Below are positions 8,519 through 16,304 of a DNA stretch of 64,000 nt, piece by piece. This DNA is from CAKVOD01 sp964606505 (GTDB lineage: Bacteria; Bacillota; Clostridia; Christensenellales; UBA1242). The DNA lies in the NCBI GenBank assembly GCA_964606505.1, contig CAZSGM010000001.1, forward strand, positions 186,001-250,000, written 5' to 3'. Made by a program: the position numbers and the translations under genes. The notes beneath the pieces were generated by a model that searched no databases, was not told where the DNA came from, and saw nothing but the letters and a program-made list of their open reading frames with translations. Position 1 is the first letter of the stretch; every line of letters starts with the position of its first letter.

Positions 8519-9148
8519 AACTCTGTGATGTAAAAATAAATAGTTTTAGTTGCGCAATTAGCGTCATTTCTTGCATTTGTGTTACCGCTCGGTAATTTGG
8601 GAAATTTTATGTGCGTTTTATTTATATTTGTTTTAAATTTTTTCAAAAATGTGATAGCAAATTTGTAGGATAAATACAATGTTATTTGTTTTATAAAAAA
8701 AATAAGTGAGCAAAGACTTGTGGAGATGGGTTAGACACAATTAAAATACAGGAGAATAATTTTTATAAAATCTGTATTAAATAATTAATTAAGTAGACAA
8801 TATTAAAAATAAAAATCCCTAAGCAATTGTGGTCGCTAAATTGCTTAGGGATTAAAGGTTATTAAAAAATATTAATGGGTGCGGTGGTTATCATTGCGCC
8901 CATTTTTATATGAGGGGTAGTGGCGGGATGGTATAATAACTAAATAAAACGCAGCGGCAGGGGAATGCAATGATTAAATAAAACGCAGCGACGCAAAATA
9001 CGTTGGTTGGGTAAAGTGTAGCGGCGAAAAAAGTGATGATTGGAAAAGTGTAGGGGGTTGAAAAAATTCGGGAGCGGTGGAGTTGTTGCTATTGAGAAAA
9101 CATTATTGGGTTGAGAGGTTGTTATAAAAATGAGAGGTTGTTATTAGA
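8519..9148. other. Intergenic DNA with a terminator and short repeats
   Basis: There is no coding signal. CCCTAAGCAATT (8817-8828) and AATTGCTTAGGG (8839-8850) form a hairpin with a T-rich tail on the minus strand, so it probably ends transcription from the lipoprotein gene at 9149. TAAATAAAACGCAGCG occurs twice between 8940 and 8995. Confidence 0.5.
8815..8852 (-). terminator. Minus-strand terminator hairpin
   Basis: A 12-bp perfect stem with a 10-nt loop. On the minus strand it is followed by TTTTTATTTTT. Confidence 0.7.
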
Positions 9149-10258
9149 TTAAGAAGATGTTATTATTGAGAAATCCGTTGTTACGGAACACGGCATAATG
9201 CGATTGTTGGACGCTGGGTCAATTCCGCCTGCGTAAGTTATTTTTACGCGGTATTTGCCGATGTTTTTAGGGAATTTATGCTCGTTGAGTTCGCTGTCAG
9301 TGAGGAGCGTTTCAACATTGTCGTCGTCGAGTTTAAAGTATTCAAAAGTGAGGCTTGAGATGTCGCCGCTCGCAAAATTACTTATCCAACTATTTTGAAA
9401 ACTTGAGATGTCGCCGCCATGGGTTATTGTTTTAGGAACATTAAGAGTTATGGAACGAGATATTATATTGCAACCTGTACAGATTTGCCCCATTTCATGT
9501 GGCACATACGTATGTGGACCATATGAATCATCCACATTACACAACAAGCAATCGTGCCAATGGTGGCTGCCGGTTATCGTCCAAATTTCGGCGAAATTGT
9601 GAGGAGGTACACGCGTGTAACTACAACTTGGTTCGTTGCAATCGTCGTCGCAAACACTGTCAAAAACGTGCGGCATAACAAAAAGTTTTTCTTCGCAAAC
9701 GCTGCAGGATAGGTAGTGGTTGGTTTCGTCGTGGTCGCAAAATACGTTGTGAGCGTTAGCGCCTTGTCTTGCGTCGCAACCCTCCACCTTGCACGCGTGG
9801 TAGTGCGTGTAGTTATCGGATGTCCAAGCGGAATCAAAATCGTGAGGAGCCTCACGCCTGCACCTGCAAGCATTGCATTCATCGTCGCAAATGTTGTCAT
9901 AACAGTGTGGCTGTACATCTTCAGTGTAACCGCAATCTCTGCAGCCTATCCAGTGGGAGTCGTCGTCGTTTCGTGGCACATACGTGTGTTCAACTAGTGT
10001 TGTTCTGTAACCACAATCTTTGCACGCCTGCCAGTGGTTGTTTTCGCCAAATTTTGTAACAAACACGTGTGCCGCCTTGTCTGTAACCTCGTCGCAACCC
10101 TCGTCGGTACAAACGCGCCAGTGCTCGTTTTGGTCGCAAGTCCAAGTTTCACTAAAGTTGTGCGAACTTCCGCACGCAGATAACAAAAACGTCGCGGGAA
10201 TTGTCAAGAAAAACGCTAAAAACGCGATAATTGTTGTTTTTTTGCTTATTTTCGCCAT
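9149..10258 (-). CDS. Surface lipoprotein with His/Cys tandem repeats (copy 2)
   Basis: A 369-residue lipoprotein with signal peptide and lipobox LLSACG. After the first unit (HNFSETW, then HWRVC, CDEVTDKAAH) come repeats with CGYRTTLVEH, CNACRCRREAPH and CSVCEEKL, about eight in all, covering residues 28-255. The remaining ~110 residues are a single beta-rich domain (ITHGGDISSF, TFEYFKLDDDNVETLLTDSELN, IGKYRVKITYAGG) that also occurs in the paralogues at 10498 and 13908. AAGGAGAAAATT precedes the ATG. The Cys and His pattern suggests small metal-binding units outside the cell, but this is inference. No enzyme motif was seen. Shares orientation with the neighbouring paralogues but each has its own terminator. 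Confidence 0.8.
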   Translation of the reverse strand: MAKISKKTTIIAFLAFFLTIPATFLLSACGSSHNFSETWTCDQNEHWRVCTDEGCDEVTDKAAHVFVTKFGENNHWQACKDCGYRTTLVEHTYVPRNDDDSHWIGCRDCGYTEDVQPHCYDNICDDECNACRCRREAPHDFDSAWTSDNYTHYHACKVEGCDARQGANAHNVFCDHDETNHYLSCSVCEEKLFVMPHVFDSVCDDDCNEPSCSYTRVPPHNFAEIWTITGSHHWHDCLLCNVDDSYGPHTYVPHEMGQICTGCNIISRSITLNVPKTITHGGDISSFQNSWISNFASGDISSLTFEYFKLDDDNVETLLTDSELNEHKFPKNIGKYRVKITYAGGIDPASNNRIMPCSVTTDFSIITSS

Positions 10259-10453
10259 AATTTTCTCCTTATGTTAGCAATTTGTTGGTTATAGCAATTT
10301 ATAGGCTATTTTAATAAGTGGATAAATACATAAATTATTACTAAATACATTAGTAATTACTTAAATACATTAATTGTTGCTCAATTATATTTTTAGTCGA
10401 TTTTGTGTGTGTTAAATAATTCAAGTGCTAAATAATTAAGCAATTAAATATTT

Positions 10454-10485
10454 AAAGTGTTAAAGTTTTGAGACCTTAACACTTT
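10454..10485 (-). terminator. Terminator of the 10498-11973 lipoprotein gene
   Basis: AAAGTGTTAA and TTAACACTTT pair around a 12-nt loop just beyond the minus-strand stop codon at 10498; the hairpin is AT-rich and works in either direction. Confidence 0.6.
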
Positions 10486-10497
10486 TTGTTTGGTTAT

Positions 10498-11973
10498 TTA
10501 ATCGGTTGTTTGAGGGGCAAATGTAACCTTTATTGTGTTGTTAATTGGGCTGGTTGTTGTGGTGCCGCCCTCAGTTGTAGTTGCCGCAATAACCTTAATA
10601 TAGATTGTCCTTGTGATAGTGCTCAAGCTGCTGTTGGTAAAACTTTGTGGCTCGCTCGTAATGTCAGTGCTGCCACTTGTCCCCCAATCAGCGGCGTCAA
10701 AAGCGCTTTCTATGCTTTGCAACCCGCGAACCTCGTATCTTGCGTTGTCGTCGCTTTTAGCAAATGTAAACGTGCCCGTTGCGCCTGCCTCAAGTGTGAA
10801 TGTGAACGCGTAACAACCCGTGTTTCCTGTTGCGGAAACATAAGTTGCCTCGGTGTCATTTGCAAGCGTTGAGGTAAAGTAAACAGTTATTTGTGTCGCC
10901 GTGTTCGCAATGCAGTAGTTGTTGCTGTTAAGTGTTATTTGGTAGTCTGCCGTTGAGGACGTGGAAAGTTTAAAGCTTTCATTTTTAATGCTGTCCGCTG
11001 ACCTACCGTTGAGTGTTATAGTCGCGCTAATTGCGTCGCCTGCCTTGATTTTATTAAGCTCAGGTCTTGGGTTAGGGCAGTTTGTAGGGAATGCTGTGTT
11101 TTGCGCGGTCATTGTAACTAGTGTAGTTGCGTTTGTTTCGCCGCTAAATGTGCAAGAAGCCAAATCTACGTAAAGGTCAAAGTTTGCAAGTTCGCGCTTG
11201 TGGATTTCAAAGGTTGTGGTTGTCGACGATGGCAAATAAAGTTTCCCTGTCGTCGCGTCAAGCCCGCCGTTGTAAGTCATTTTTAAGCGGTATCTGCCTG
11301 CGTTTATAGGAAAGTTCTTGGTATTAAGTTCGCTGGCTGTGAGCGGAGTAGCGGTTTGCCCGTCGTCGCTCAACTTAAAGTATTCATAAACATACAAACT
11401 TGCGTCGTTATCCGTGCCGCCCTCGCAGCGTTTAAACCACTTGGCCATAAAGTGGTCAAATGTTGGGTCGCCGTAGTATACGGTGTCTGTAATTTCAATT
11501 TGGAAATTACTCCTAATGTGGTTGCAACCCGTGCAAATGTGGTCGTCGTCAACCTCTTCAAAAATGTGGTCGCCCAAAGATTTTTTGGTGTGGCACAGCG
11601 CACATTCGTACCAGTGGCTGTTTGTGGTAACTACCCAATCGCCGTACGCGTGAGGGGCTTTGCGCAAGTAACTACAAGTTTCGCAAATGCTGTCGCACGC
11701 GTCAACAAAGTCGTGCGCAACAACGTCCTTTTTGTACTTGCAAACGTTGCATTCCCACCAGTGGTTTTCAGCGTTGCTTCTTCTTACAAAAGTGTGGTCT
11801 GCCAAATCTTGGATTTCGCCGCTGTCGTCCACGTGCCAGTGGCTAGTTGCATCGGTTTTCCAAGGAGTGCTGGAGGTAAGGTTTCCGCACGCAGAAAGTA
11901 AAAATATTGCTGGAATCATTAGGCAAAACGCCAAAACAGTCAAAATAATTGATTTTTTGCTTGATTTTGTCAT
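10498..11973 (-). CDS. Surface lipoprotein with His/Cys repeats and three beta domains (copy 3)
   Basis: A 491-residue lipoprotein. The signal peptide (SIILTVLAFCLMIPAIFLL) and lipobox LLSAC are nearly those of the other copies. Only four His/Cys units follow (HWHVDDSG lacks its Cys, then CNVCKYKKDVVAH, CETCSYLRKAPH, CALCHTKKSLGDH). A domain equal to the C-terminal domain of the 9149 protein comes next (YEYFKLSDDGQTATPLT, NAGRYRLKMTYNGGLD), then two more beta-rich segments of ~130 residues each, the last also found in the 13908 protein. AAGGAGATAATT precedes the ATG. The function is unknown; mosaic domain sharing with its neighbours points to duplication and recombination. Confidence 0.8.
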   Translation of the reverse strand: MTKSSKKSIILTVLAFCLMIPAIFLLSACGNLTSSTPWKTDATSHWHVDDSGEIQDLADHTFVRRSNAENHWWECNVCKYKKDVVAHDFVDACDSICETCSYLRKAPHAYGDWVVTTNSHWYECALCHTKKSLGDHIFEEVDDDHICTGCNHIRSNFQIEITDTVYYGDPTFDHFMAKWFKRCEGGTDNDASLYVYEYFKLSDDGQTATPLTASELNTKNFPINAGRYRLKMTYNGGLDATTGKLYLPSSTTTTFEIHKRELANFDLYVDLASCTFSGETNATTLVTMTAQNTAFPTNCPNPRPELNKIKAGDAISATITLNGRSADSIKNESFKLSTSSTADYQITLNSNNYCIANTATQITVYFTSTLANDTEATYVSATGNTGCYAFTFTLEAGATGTFTFAKSDDNARYEVRGLQSIESAFDAADWGTSGSTDITSEPQSFTNSSLSTITRTIYIKVIAATTTEGGTTTTSPINNTIKVTFAPQTTD

Positions 11974-12633
11974 AATTATCTCCTTATTATTAATGTGTTC
12001 GCGACGATTGTTGTGAAATTAATTTTGTTGTTATGTAACCAAATTGCGTATTTGGCAACTAAGTTGATTATAGTACTACCAAATTGCGTGTTTTTCAACT
12101 TGATTGATTATTGCAAAACTAAATTATTTACGGTGCAACTAGGTTTTGGGTCTAAAAACCGAGTTGGGGGCTCATAATTAAATTACTTGTTTCGCAATTA
12201 AAACATTTATAGTGTAATCAAGTTAATTGTTGCACAACTAAACTTTGCCTCGTAAATTAGTCTGCTATCATATAACTTACATCGCGCACATTGCACTGCT
12301 ATTTTAGCATAATTTTGTCGTCTTGTCAATTATTGAATTATTCTTGTGTCTGATAAAAATAGTTATTTTTTGCGAAGTAGTCTTGAAGCTGTTGCGTGTT
12401 TCTTAAATAAATTTGTAGTTTTTGTGCCTTTTGAAAGTTGCTCTATAATAATGTATGTTTACAACTTGGCGTTACTTAGGGTAGGGTGGGTACTTAATAA
12501 CAAAGCGATGTGGCGTTTGTATGTTTTTAGTTAATGGCAAAGCGAGAGCGTTAGATAGCATTTATTGCTCAATAATAAAGTAGTTGCTGCTCAATGGTAA
12601 AGTAGTTGTTATTCAACGGTAAAGCGGTTGTTG
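11974..12633. repeat. Intergenic DNA with degenerate short repeats
   Basis: From 12000 to 12260, variants of CAACTAAGTTGATTA and ACCAAATTGCGT recur at irregular spacing. From 12572 to 12664 four degenerate 22-25 bp units of the form AAtggTAAAGtaGTTGttgctC follow each other, and the last two run into the 3' end of the gene at 12634. No gene or RNA is supported. Confidence 0.55.
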
Positions 12634-13512
12634 TTACTCAATAACGAAGTAGTCGGCGGTTTCAATTGTCTTAAAGTTGAACGTGTCGAAAACAATGCTA
12701 AGTGAGTATGCAAAGCCCGCGTTGCTTGAGTTCCCGATAAGTACATTTGTAACCTCTGTACCGATTGTTGTGTTCAAACTCTCCGCTGTTCCGATTTTCA
12801 GAACCGTGTCGAGCGTGTGGAAGAGGTCGGCGGTGTCGGAAGCGGAAAGGTTGTTAACCTTGAGTTCCTTGTGCGCAACCGTGTAGCCCATCTTTGCGGC
12901 GGTTTTCTCAATCCTCACTGTTGACGAAACATACAAACTGTCAGGAACGCAGCCTTTGAACCAGCTATAAGGAAAACCTTTCATTTCGTCCTTGAGTGGC
13001 GTAAGGTCGATTTTTACGATAATGTTGAAGTCGGCGTTTCCGCTCGCGTCGATGTTAGAAAAGTCGATTTGCGTGATTGTTGTTTCAAGTTGCTTGTCGC
13101 CAACGTCGATTTTGCCGCTGGTTTCTTCAAAAAACAGTATCTGCCCAAGCGCGCCCGTCTGTTTTTCGGAAAGTTGGACGTTTGTTAGCCCCGCAAGGAC
13201 GGCAGGGTTAGCGAGTGCGGATAAGTTGACCGTGTAACCCTTGTAGCCTGTGTTTTCGGCGTAAGTGATGAAGCCGTCGCCGAACTGTGTGTTGAGTGCG
13301 GTTTGCAATTCCTGTAGGTCGCCGTCAACAAGTAGATTTGGGCAAAGCGTCGCCTCGTTGACAGGCTCGTTGAGGGCACTGAGTTGTCCCGCAGTCCTGA
13401 AAAGGTCAATCCCGTATTGCGCGCGCACGAAGAAGTAGGCGCCAAAAACTACGAGCGCCAAAAGCACAATTATGCTGATTAACGTGATGAATAGAGTTTT
13501 TAGTATTTTCAT
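12634..13512 (-). CDS. Membrane-anchored protein of unknown function
   Basis: A 292-residue protein. Residues 7-30 are a single strongly hydrophobic helix (LFITLISIIVLLALVVFGAY), with no cleavage site or lipobox, so the protein is probably N-terminally anchored with an external domain. The rest is mixed alpha/beta (ALNTQFGDGFITYAENTGYK, ITQIDFSNIDASGNADFNI, VRIEKTAAKMGYTVAHKELK). I do not recognise the family. AAAAAGGAGAAAACCA precedes the ATG. The C-terminal codons fall within the degenerate 22-25 bp repeat described just downstream. It sits between two members of the lipoprotein family but does not resemble them. Confidence 0.75.
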   Translation of the reverse strand: MKILKTLFITLISIIVLLALVVFGAYFFVRAQYGIDLFRTAGQLSALNEPVNEATLCPNLLVDGDLQELQTALNTQFGDGFITYAENTGYKGYTVNLSALANPAVLAGLTNVQLSEKQTGALGQILFFEETSGKIDVGDKQLETTITQIDFSNIDASGNADFNIIVKIDLTPLKDEMKGFPYSWFKGCVPDSLYVSSTVRIEKTAAKMGYTVAHKELKVNNLSASDTADLFHTLDTVLKIGTAESLNTTIGTEVTNVLIGNSSNAGFAYSLSIVFDTFNFKTIETADYFVIE

Positions 13513-13907
13513 TGGTTTTCTCCTTTTTATTTTACTTTATTATAGTTTACCACATTTTGATTTTGATACAAAACAAATGAGTTAAAAATGTTTTCGTCCA
13601 AATATAAAAATAAATGAGGCAATCAAAGGTGATAAGTGAACGACGCAAGTGAGTAAGACAAACCAATATAACAAGACAGGAAAGTAAATAAAACAAGCAA
13701 TTGAAGCAAATAGATATGGCAAGCAAATGCCGAAGGTTAACAAAACATTCACATCCAACCCAATACGGAACTAGTATTTGAGATTGGAATTAAATAAAAA
13801 AACTGCCACTCGGGCAGTTCTCTTTATTTAATTATTAAATTGTATAATTATTTAATTATTAATCAACAATTGTTTAATTATTTTATTTAATTATACTATT
13901 TACCTAT
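13513..13907. other. Intergenic DNA with a terminator
   Basis: Nothing coding is seen. The only clear element is the hairpin at 13800-13819. Confidence 0.5.
13800..13819 (-). terminator. Terminator of the 13908-15098 lipoprotein gene
   Basis: AACTGCC and GGGCAGTT form a GC-rich hairpin with an ACTC loop. On the minus strand it is followed by a run of T. Confidence 0.75.
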
Positions 13908-15098
13908 TTACGCTTCTAAAACTGTAAAATCAAGTTTAATTGTGTTGTCAATTGCTCCATTTGCGACACTAGGTACAGCCTTGATGAAAATTGTCTCAGT
14001 AATTTTCTTTGTGCCCTTTGAGTTGTCGAGCGTAAATGTTTTTGTATTTTCAGTGGCAAGTAAATTTATATTAACGCTACCACCCAAGATATCAATAGTT
14101 GCGTATTTTGAATCATCGTTATCGGCGGTTCTGGATAATGTGAATGTCGCCTTTTTACCCGCGTCTAATTCATAAGTAAATGAATAATACTTTCCGGAGC
14201 CACTCGGCGAAACAACAGCTTCAGCCGTGCCGTTTGTTAGTTTTTTCGCAAGGTTAATACCTGCAAGCGTTGTAAATGAATAGTTTGGGTCTAACAATTC
14301 AATAACGACTGCTTCAGTTTGGCTTGCAGCAGCTGCAGCGGTTGTGAAACCATAGTAGGCATTAATCAAAGAAGATTTTTCCTTGCCTTTAAAGGTAACT
14401 TTTGCATTGACATTATCGCCGTTGGCAATTTTGTTAATGTTATTGTTTGCGAGAGTTCCTTGGTATGTAACATTATGTTTGTTAAGTTGTACATTCAAAG
14501 TAGGGTTTGTGTCCCCAACAATGTCTTCCAGATCTGCGTAAACTTCAAATGTAGCAAGTTGTCTCTTTTCGATTGTAAAAGTTCCAGTCGCTGATGTTGG
14601 CAAATAATCTACTTCATCCTCAGCATATTCGTCTACGTAACTAACTTTTACTTGATAAGTCCCCGCGTTTGTAGGGAAAGTGCTACCGATAGATGTCAAA
14701 CTATTGTTTTCGCCAACAGTAAAGTATTCGTAACTATATGTGGCAGGGTCGTTGTCGCAACCACCAGAGTAGCCTGTTATCCAAGTCATTTGGAATGTCT
14801 CAATAGATGTGTCGCCGTAAGTAAAATCTTCTGGCTCAATAGTCAAAGTGGATTTAACTCTGTTGCAGACGCTGCATTTTTGGTTTTCGCCGTCAGCAAC
14901 AAAAGTGTGCGCTGCCTTGTCTTTAATTTCGTCGCAGTCTTTGCCTGTGCAAACGTGCCAGTGGCTAGTTTCATCAACAGACCAAGTTTCGCTATACTCG
15001 TGGCTGTGTCCGCACGCAGCTAGCAAAAACACTGCTGAAATCATTAAGCAAAACGAAAAAGCAATCGCAATAATAGATTTTTTGTTTGTTTTTGTCAT
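13908..15098 (-). CDS. Surface lipoprotein with one His/Cys unit (copy 4)
   Basis: A 396-residue lipoprotein with lipobox LLAAC. The first repeat (HSHEYSETW, HWHVC, CDEIKDKAAHTFV) is almost the same as that of the 3876 protein, but only this unit and a stub (CSVCNRVK) remain, so most repeats are missing compared with its paralogues. The rest is the shared beta domain (YSYEYFTVGENNSLTSIGS, NAGTYQVKVSYVDE) followed by two segments similar to the end of the 10498 protein (FEVYADLEDI, KATFTLSRTADNDD). AAAGGAGAACAACT precedes the ATG. It is the furthest upstream of the four copies and lies divergent to the Ro60 region. Confidence 0.8.
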   Translation of the reverse strand: MTKTNKKSIIAIAFSFCLMISAVFLLAACGHSHEYSETWSVDETSHWHVCTGKDCDEIKDKAAHTFVADGENQKCSVCNRVKSTLTIEPEDFTYGDTSIETFQMTWITGYSGGCDNDPATYSYEYFTVGENNSLTSIGSTFPTNAGTYQVKVSYVDEYAEDEVDYLPTSATGTFTIEKRQLATFEVYADLEDIVGDTNPTLNVQLNKHNVTYQGTLANNNINKIANGDNVNAKVTFKGKEKSSLINAYYGFTTAAAAASQTEAVVIELLDPNYSFTTLAGINLAKKLTNGTAEAVVSPSGSGKYYSFTYELDAGKKATFTLSRTADNDDSKYATIDILGGSVNINLLATENTKTFTLDNSKGTKKITETIFIKAVPSVANGAIDNTIKLDFTVLEA

Positions 15099-15506
15099 AG
15101 TTGTTCTCCTTTAAATTTAATACGATTTGTGCGTATCATTTGATGTATTATAGCATAAAAATTTCTATTATACAAATATATGAAAGCAAAAATGTTATAT
15201 TTTTATTATTTGCATATTATTAAAATAGTTGCAATTTTTTTTGGGGAGAATTGCAACTTTGGTTTGTCTCGCATTGCGTAAATTAGCGCAGTGGTTATTT
15301 AATTGAGTCGCAATGCAACTTAATTTGCAATGCGATTGCAAGGGTTGCGCAATCGAATATTTTTAGGTTAACCTTATTTTATATACTTTTACGTTTTATA
15401 TTATGGGGATAAAGTTGATAAAATGAGGGTATGAAGTGGGTAAAACGAAAGAAAAACATCAAAATTTGGCGAAATAGCCGCGTTTAGGGTTGGGGATGTA
15501 ATGTTT
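15099..15506. other. Intergenic DNA with inverted repeats
   Basis: AGTTGCAATT (15227-15236) and AATTGCAACT (15249-15258) form a hairpin. Further copies of GCATTGC and GCAATGC between 15267 and 15345 can pair with each other. No gene is seen. The strong promoter of the RNA candidate begins at 15507. Confidence 0.45.
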
Positions 15507-15535
15507 TTGACAAAAAATATGTAGGGTGTTATACT
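15507..15535 (+). promoter_or_regulatory. Consensus-like sigma-A promoter of the Ro60-linked RNA
   Basis: TTGACA (15507-15512), a 17-bp spacer and TATACT (15530-15535). Transcription would start near 15542, where a GC-rich non-coding segment begins. Confidence 0.8.
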
Positions 15536-15540
15536 AAGTT

Positions 15541-15952
15541 GCAGTCAGTAGTGCGAATGCCGCCCATATAAGTGGCAATGTTAGTTGCGGCGGCGGGGGC
15601 GTTTGAGATTGAGCGCGAGTTTTGACGCGCGTGTTTGAGGGACTACTAATTGCGCAAATGCGTGGCGACGGGTGTTGCGCGTGTTGAAAATATGGGAGTT
15701 TGCGAGTTCAACCTCGCTATTCCTGCTAAATGCCGCAGCGTGGATGTTTGTTACTTCAGAATTTTGACGCTAAAGGCTTATACAAGCATCAATTTTCTCG
15801 GCAGTCTTTGGATGTTTATTTTGCAGTCGGGTGCTACACTAAAAGGAGAGTAACTGGTATAACATTTTTATAAAATATTTTAATTTTTCCGCTTGGCGGA
15901 GTGGACTACTGCAAATTTTATTATATAAGACTGCATTTTTGCAGTCTTTATT
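15541..15952 (+). ncRNA. Candidate Y RNA-like structured transcript upstream of Ro60
   Basis: There is no coding frame with a sensible start. The 5' end (GCAGTCAGTAGT, 15541-15552) can pair with ACTACTAATTGC (15642-15653) over 12 positions with one mismatch, enclosing about 90 nt with two inner hairpins: GCCGCC/GGCGGC (15559-15564 with 15589-15594) and GCGCG/CGCGC (15613-15617 with 15626-15630). The ~113-nt unit has the size of known bacterial Y RNAs. A T-arm-like hairpin, GCGAG-TTCAAC-CTCGC, follows at 15702-15717. A second 3' partner (ACTACTGCAA, 15905-15914) lies before the terminator at 15927, so the RNA may be ~110 or ~400 nt. Y RNAs bind Ro60 and are often encoded beside its gene; this one is on the same strand, ~350 bp upstream. 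Identity is inferred from position and folding only. Confidence 0.5.
15927..15952 (+). terminator. Terminator of the Ro60-linked RNA
   Basis: AAGACTGC and GCAGTCTT form an 8-bp stem followed by TATTTATT. The 5' end of the RNA (TTGCAGTC) could compete for the GACTGCA arm. Confidence 0.8.
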
Positions 15953-16304
15953 TATTATAAGGGCAAATTCCTTTTAACCGCTTATTTTTGCGAAATAATT
16001 ATTATTGTAGAATGGTTGTTTATTGTAAAATAATTGTTCACAGCAAAGGGTTATTCGCTGCAAGAATAGTTGTGCGATGTATTTTTTCTGAAAGGGTTGC
16101 ATTGCAAGGGGTATGTTTTGGGGATATGTGCGGGAGTTGAGTAAGTTTCCAAAGTGGTCGTGTCGCCAACTGGTGCAGTTTCGCTTAAGCTAACAAACCT
16201 AGCAAATGAGTCGCAACTTAGAATGTATACTTAATTTGGAGAGGAGAAGTTGTTTTTATAATAAAAATTTAAACAAAACAAAAAATATATAAAAGGAGAG
16301 CACT

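Noticed and set aside
15702..15717. A true tRNA T-arm
   Set aside because: The loop has six instead of seven bases and no acceptor, D-arm or anticodon arm could be assembled around it; kept only as a T-arm-like hairpin in the RNA candidate.
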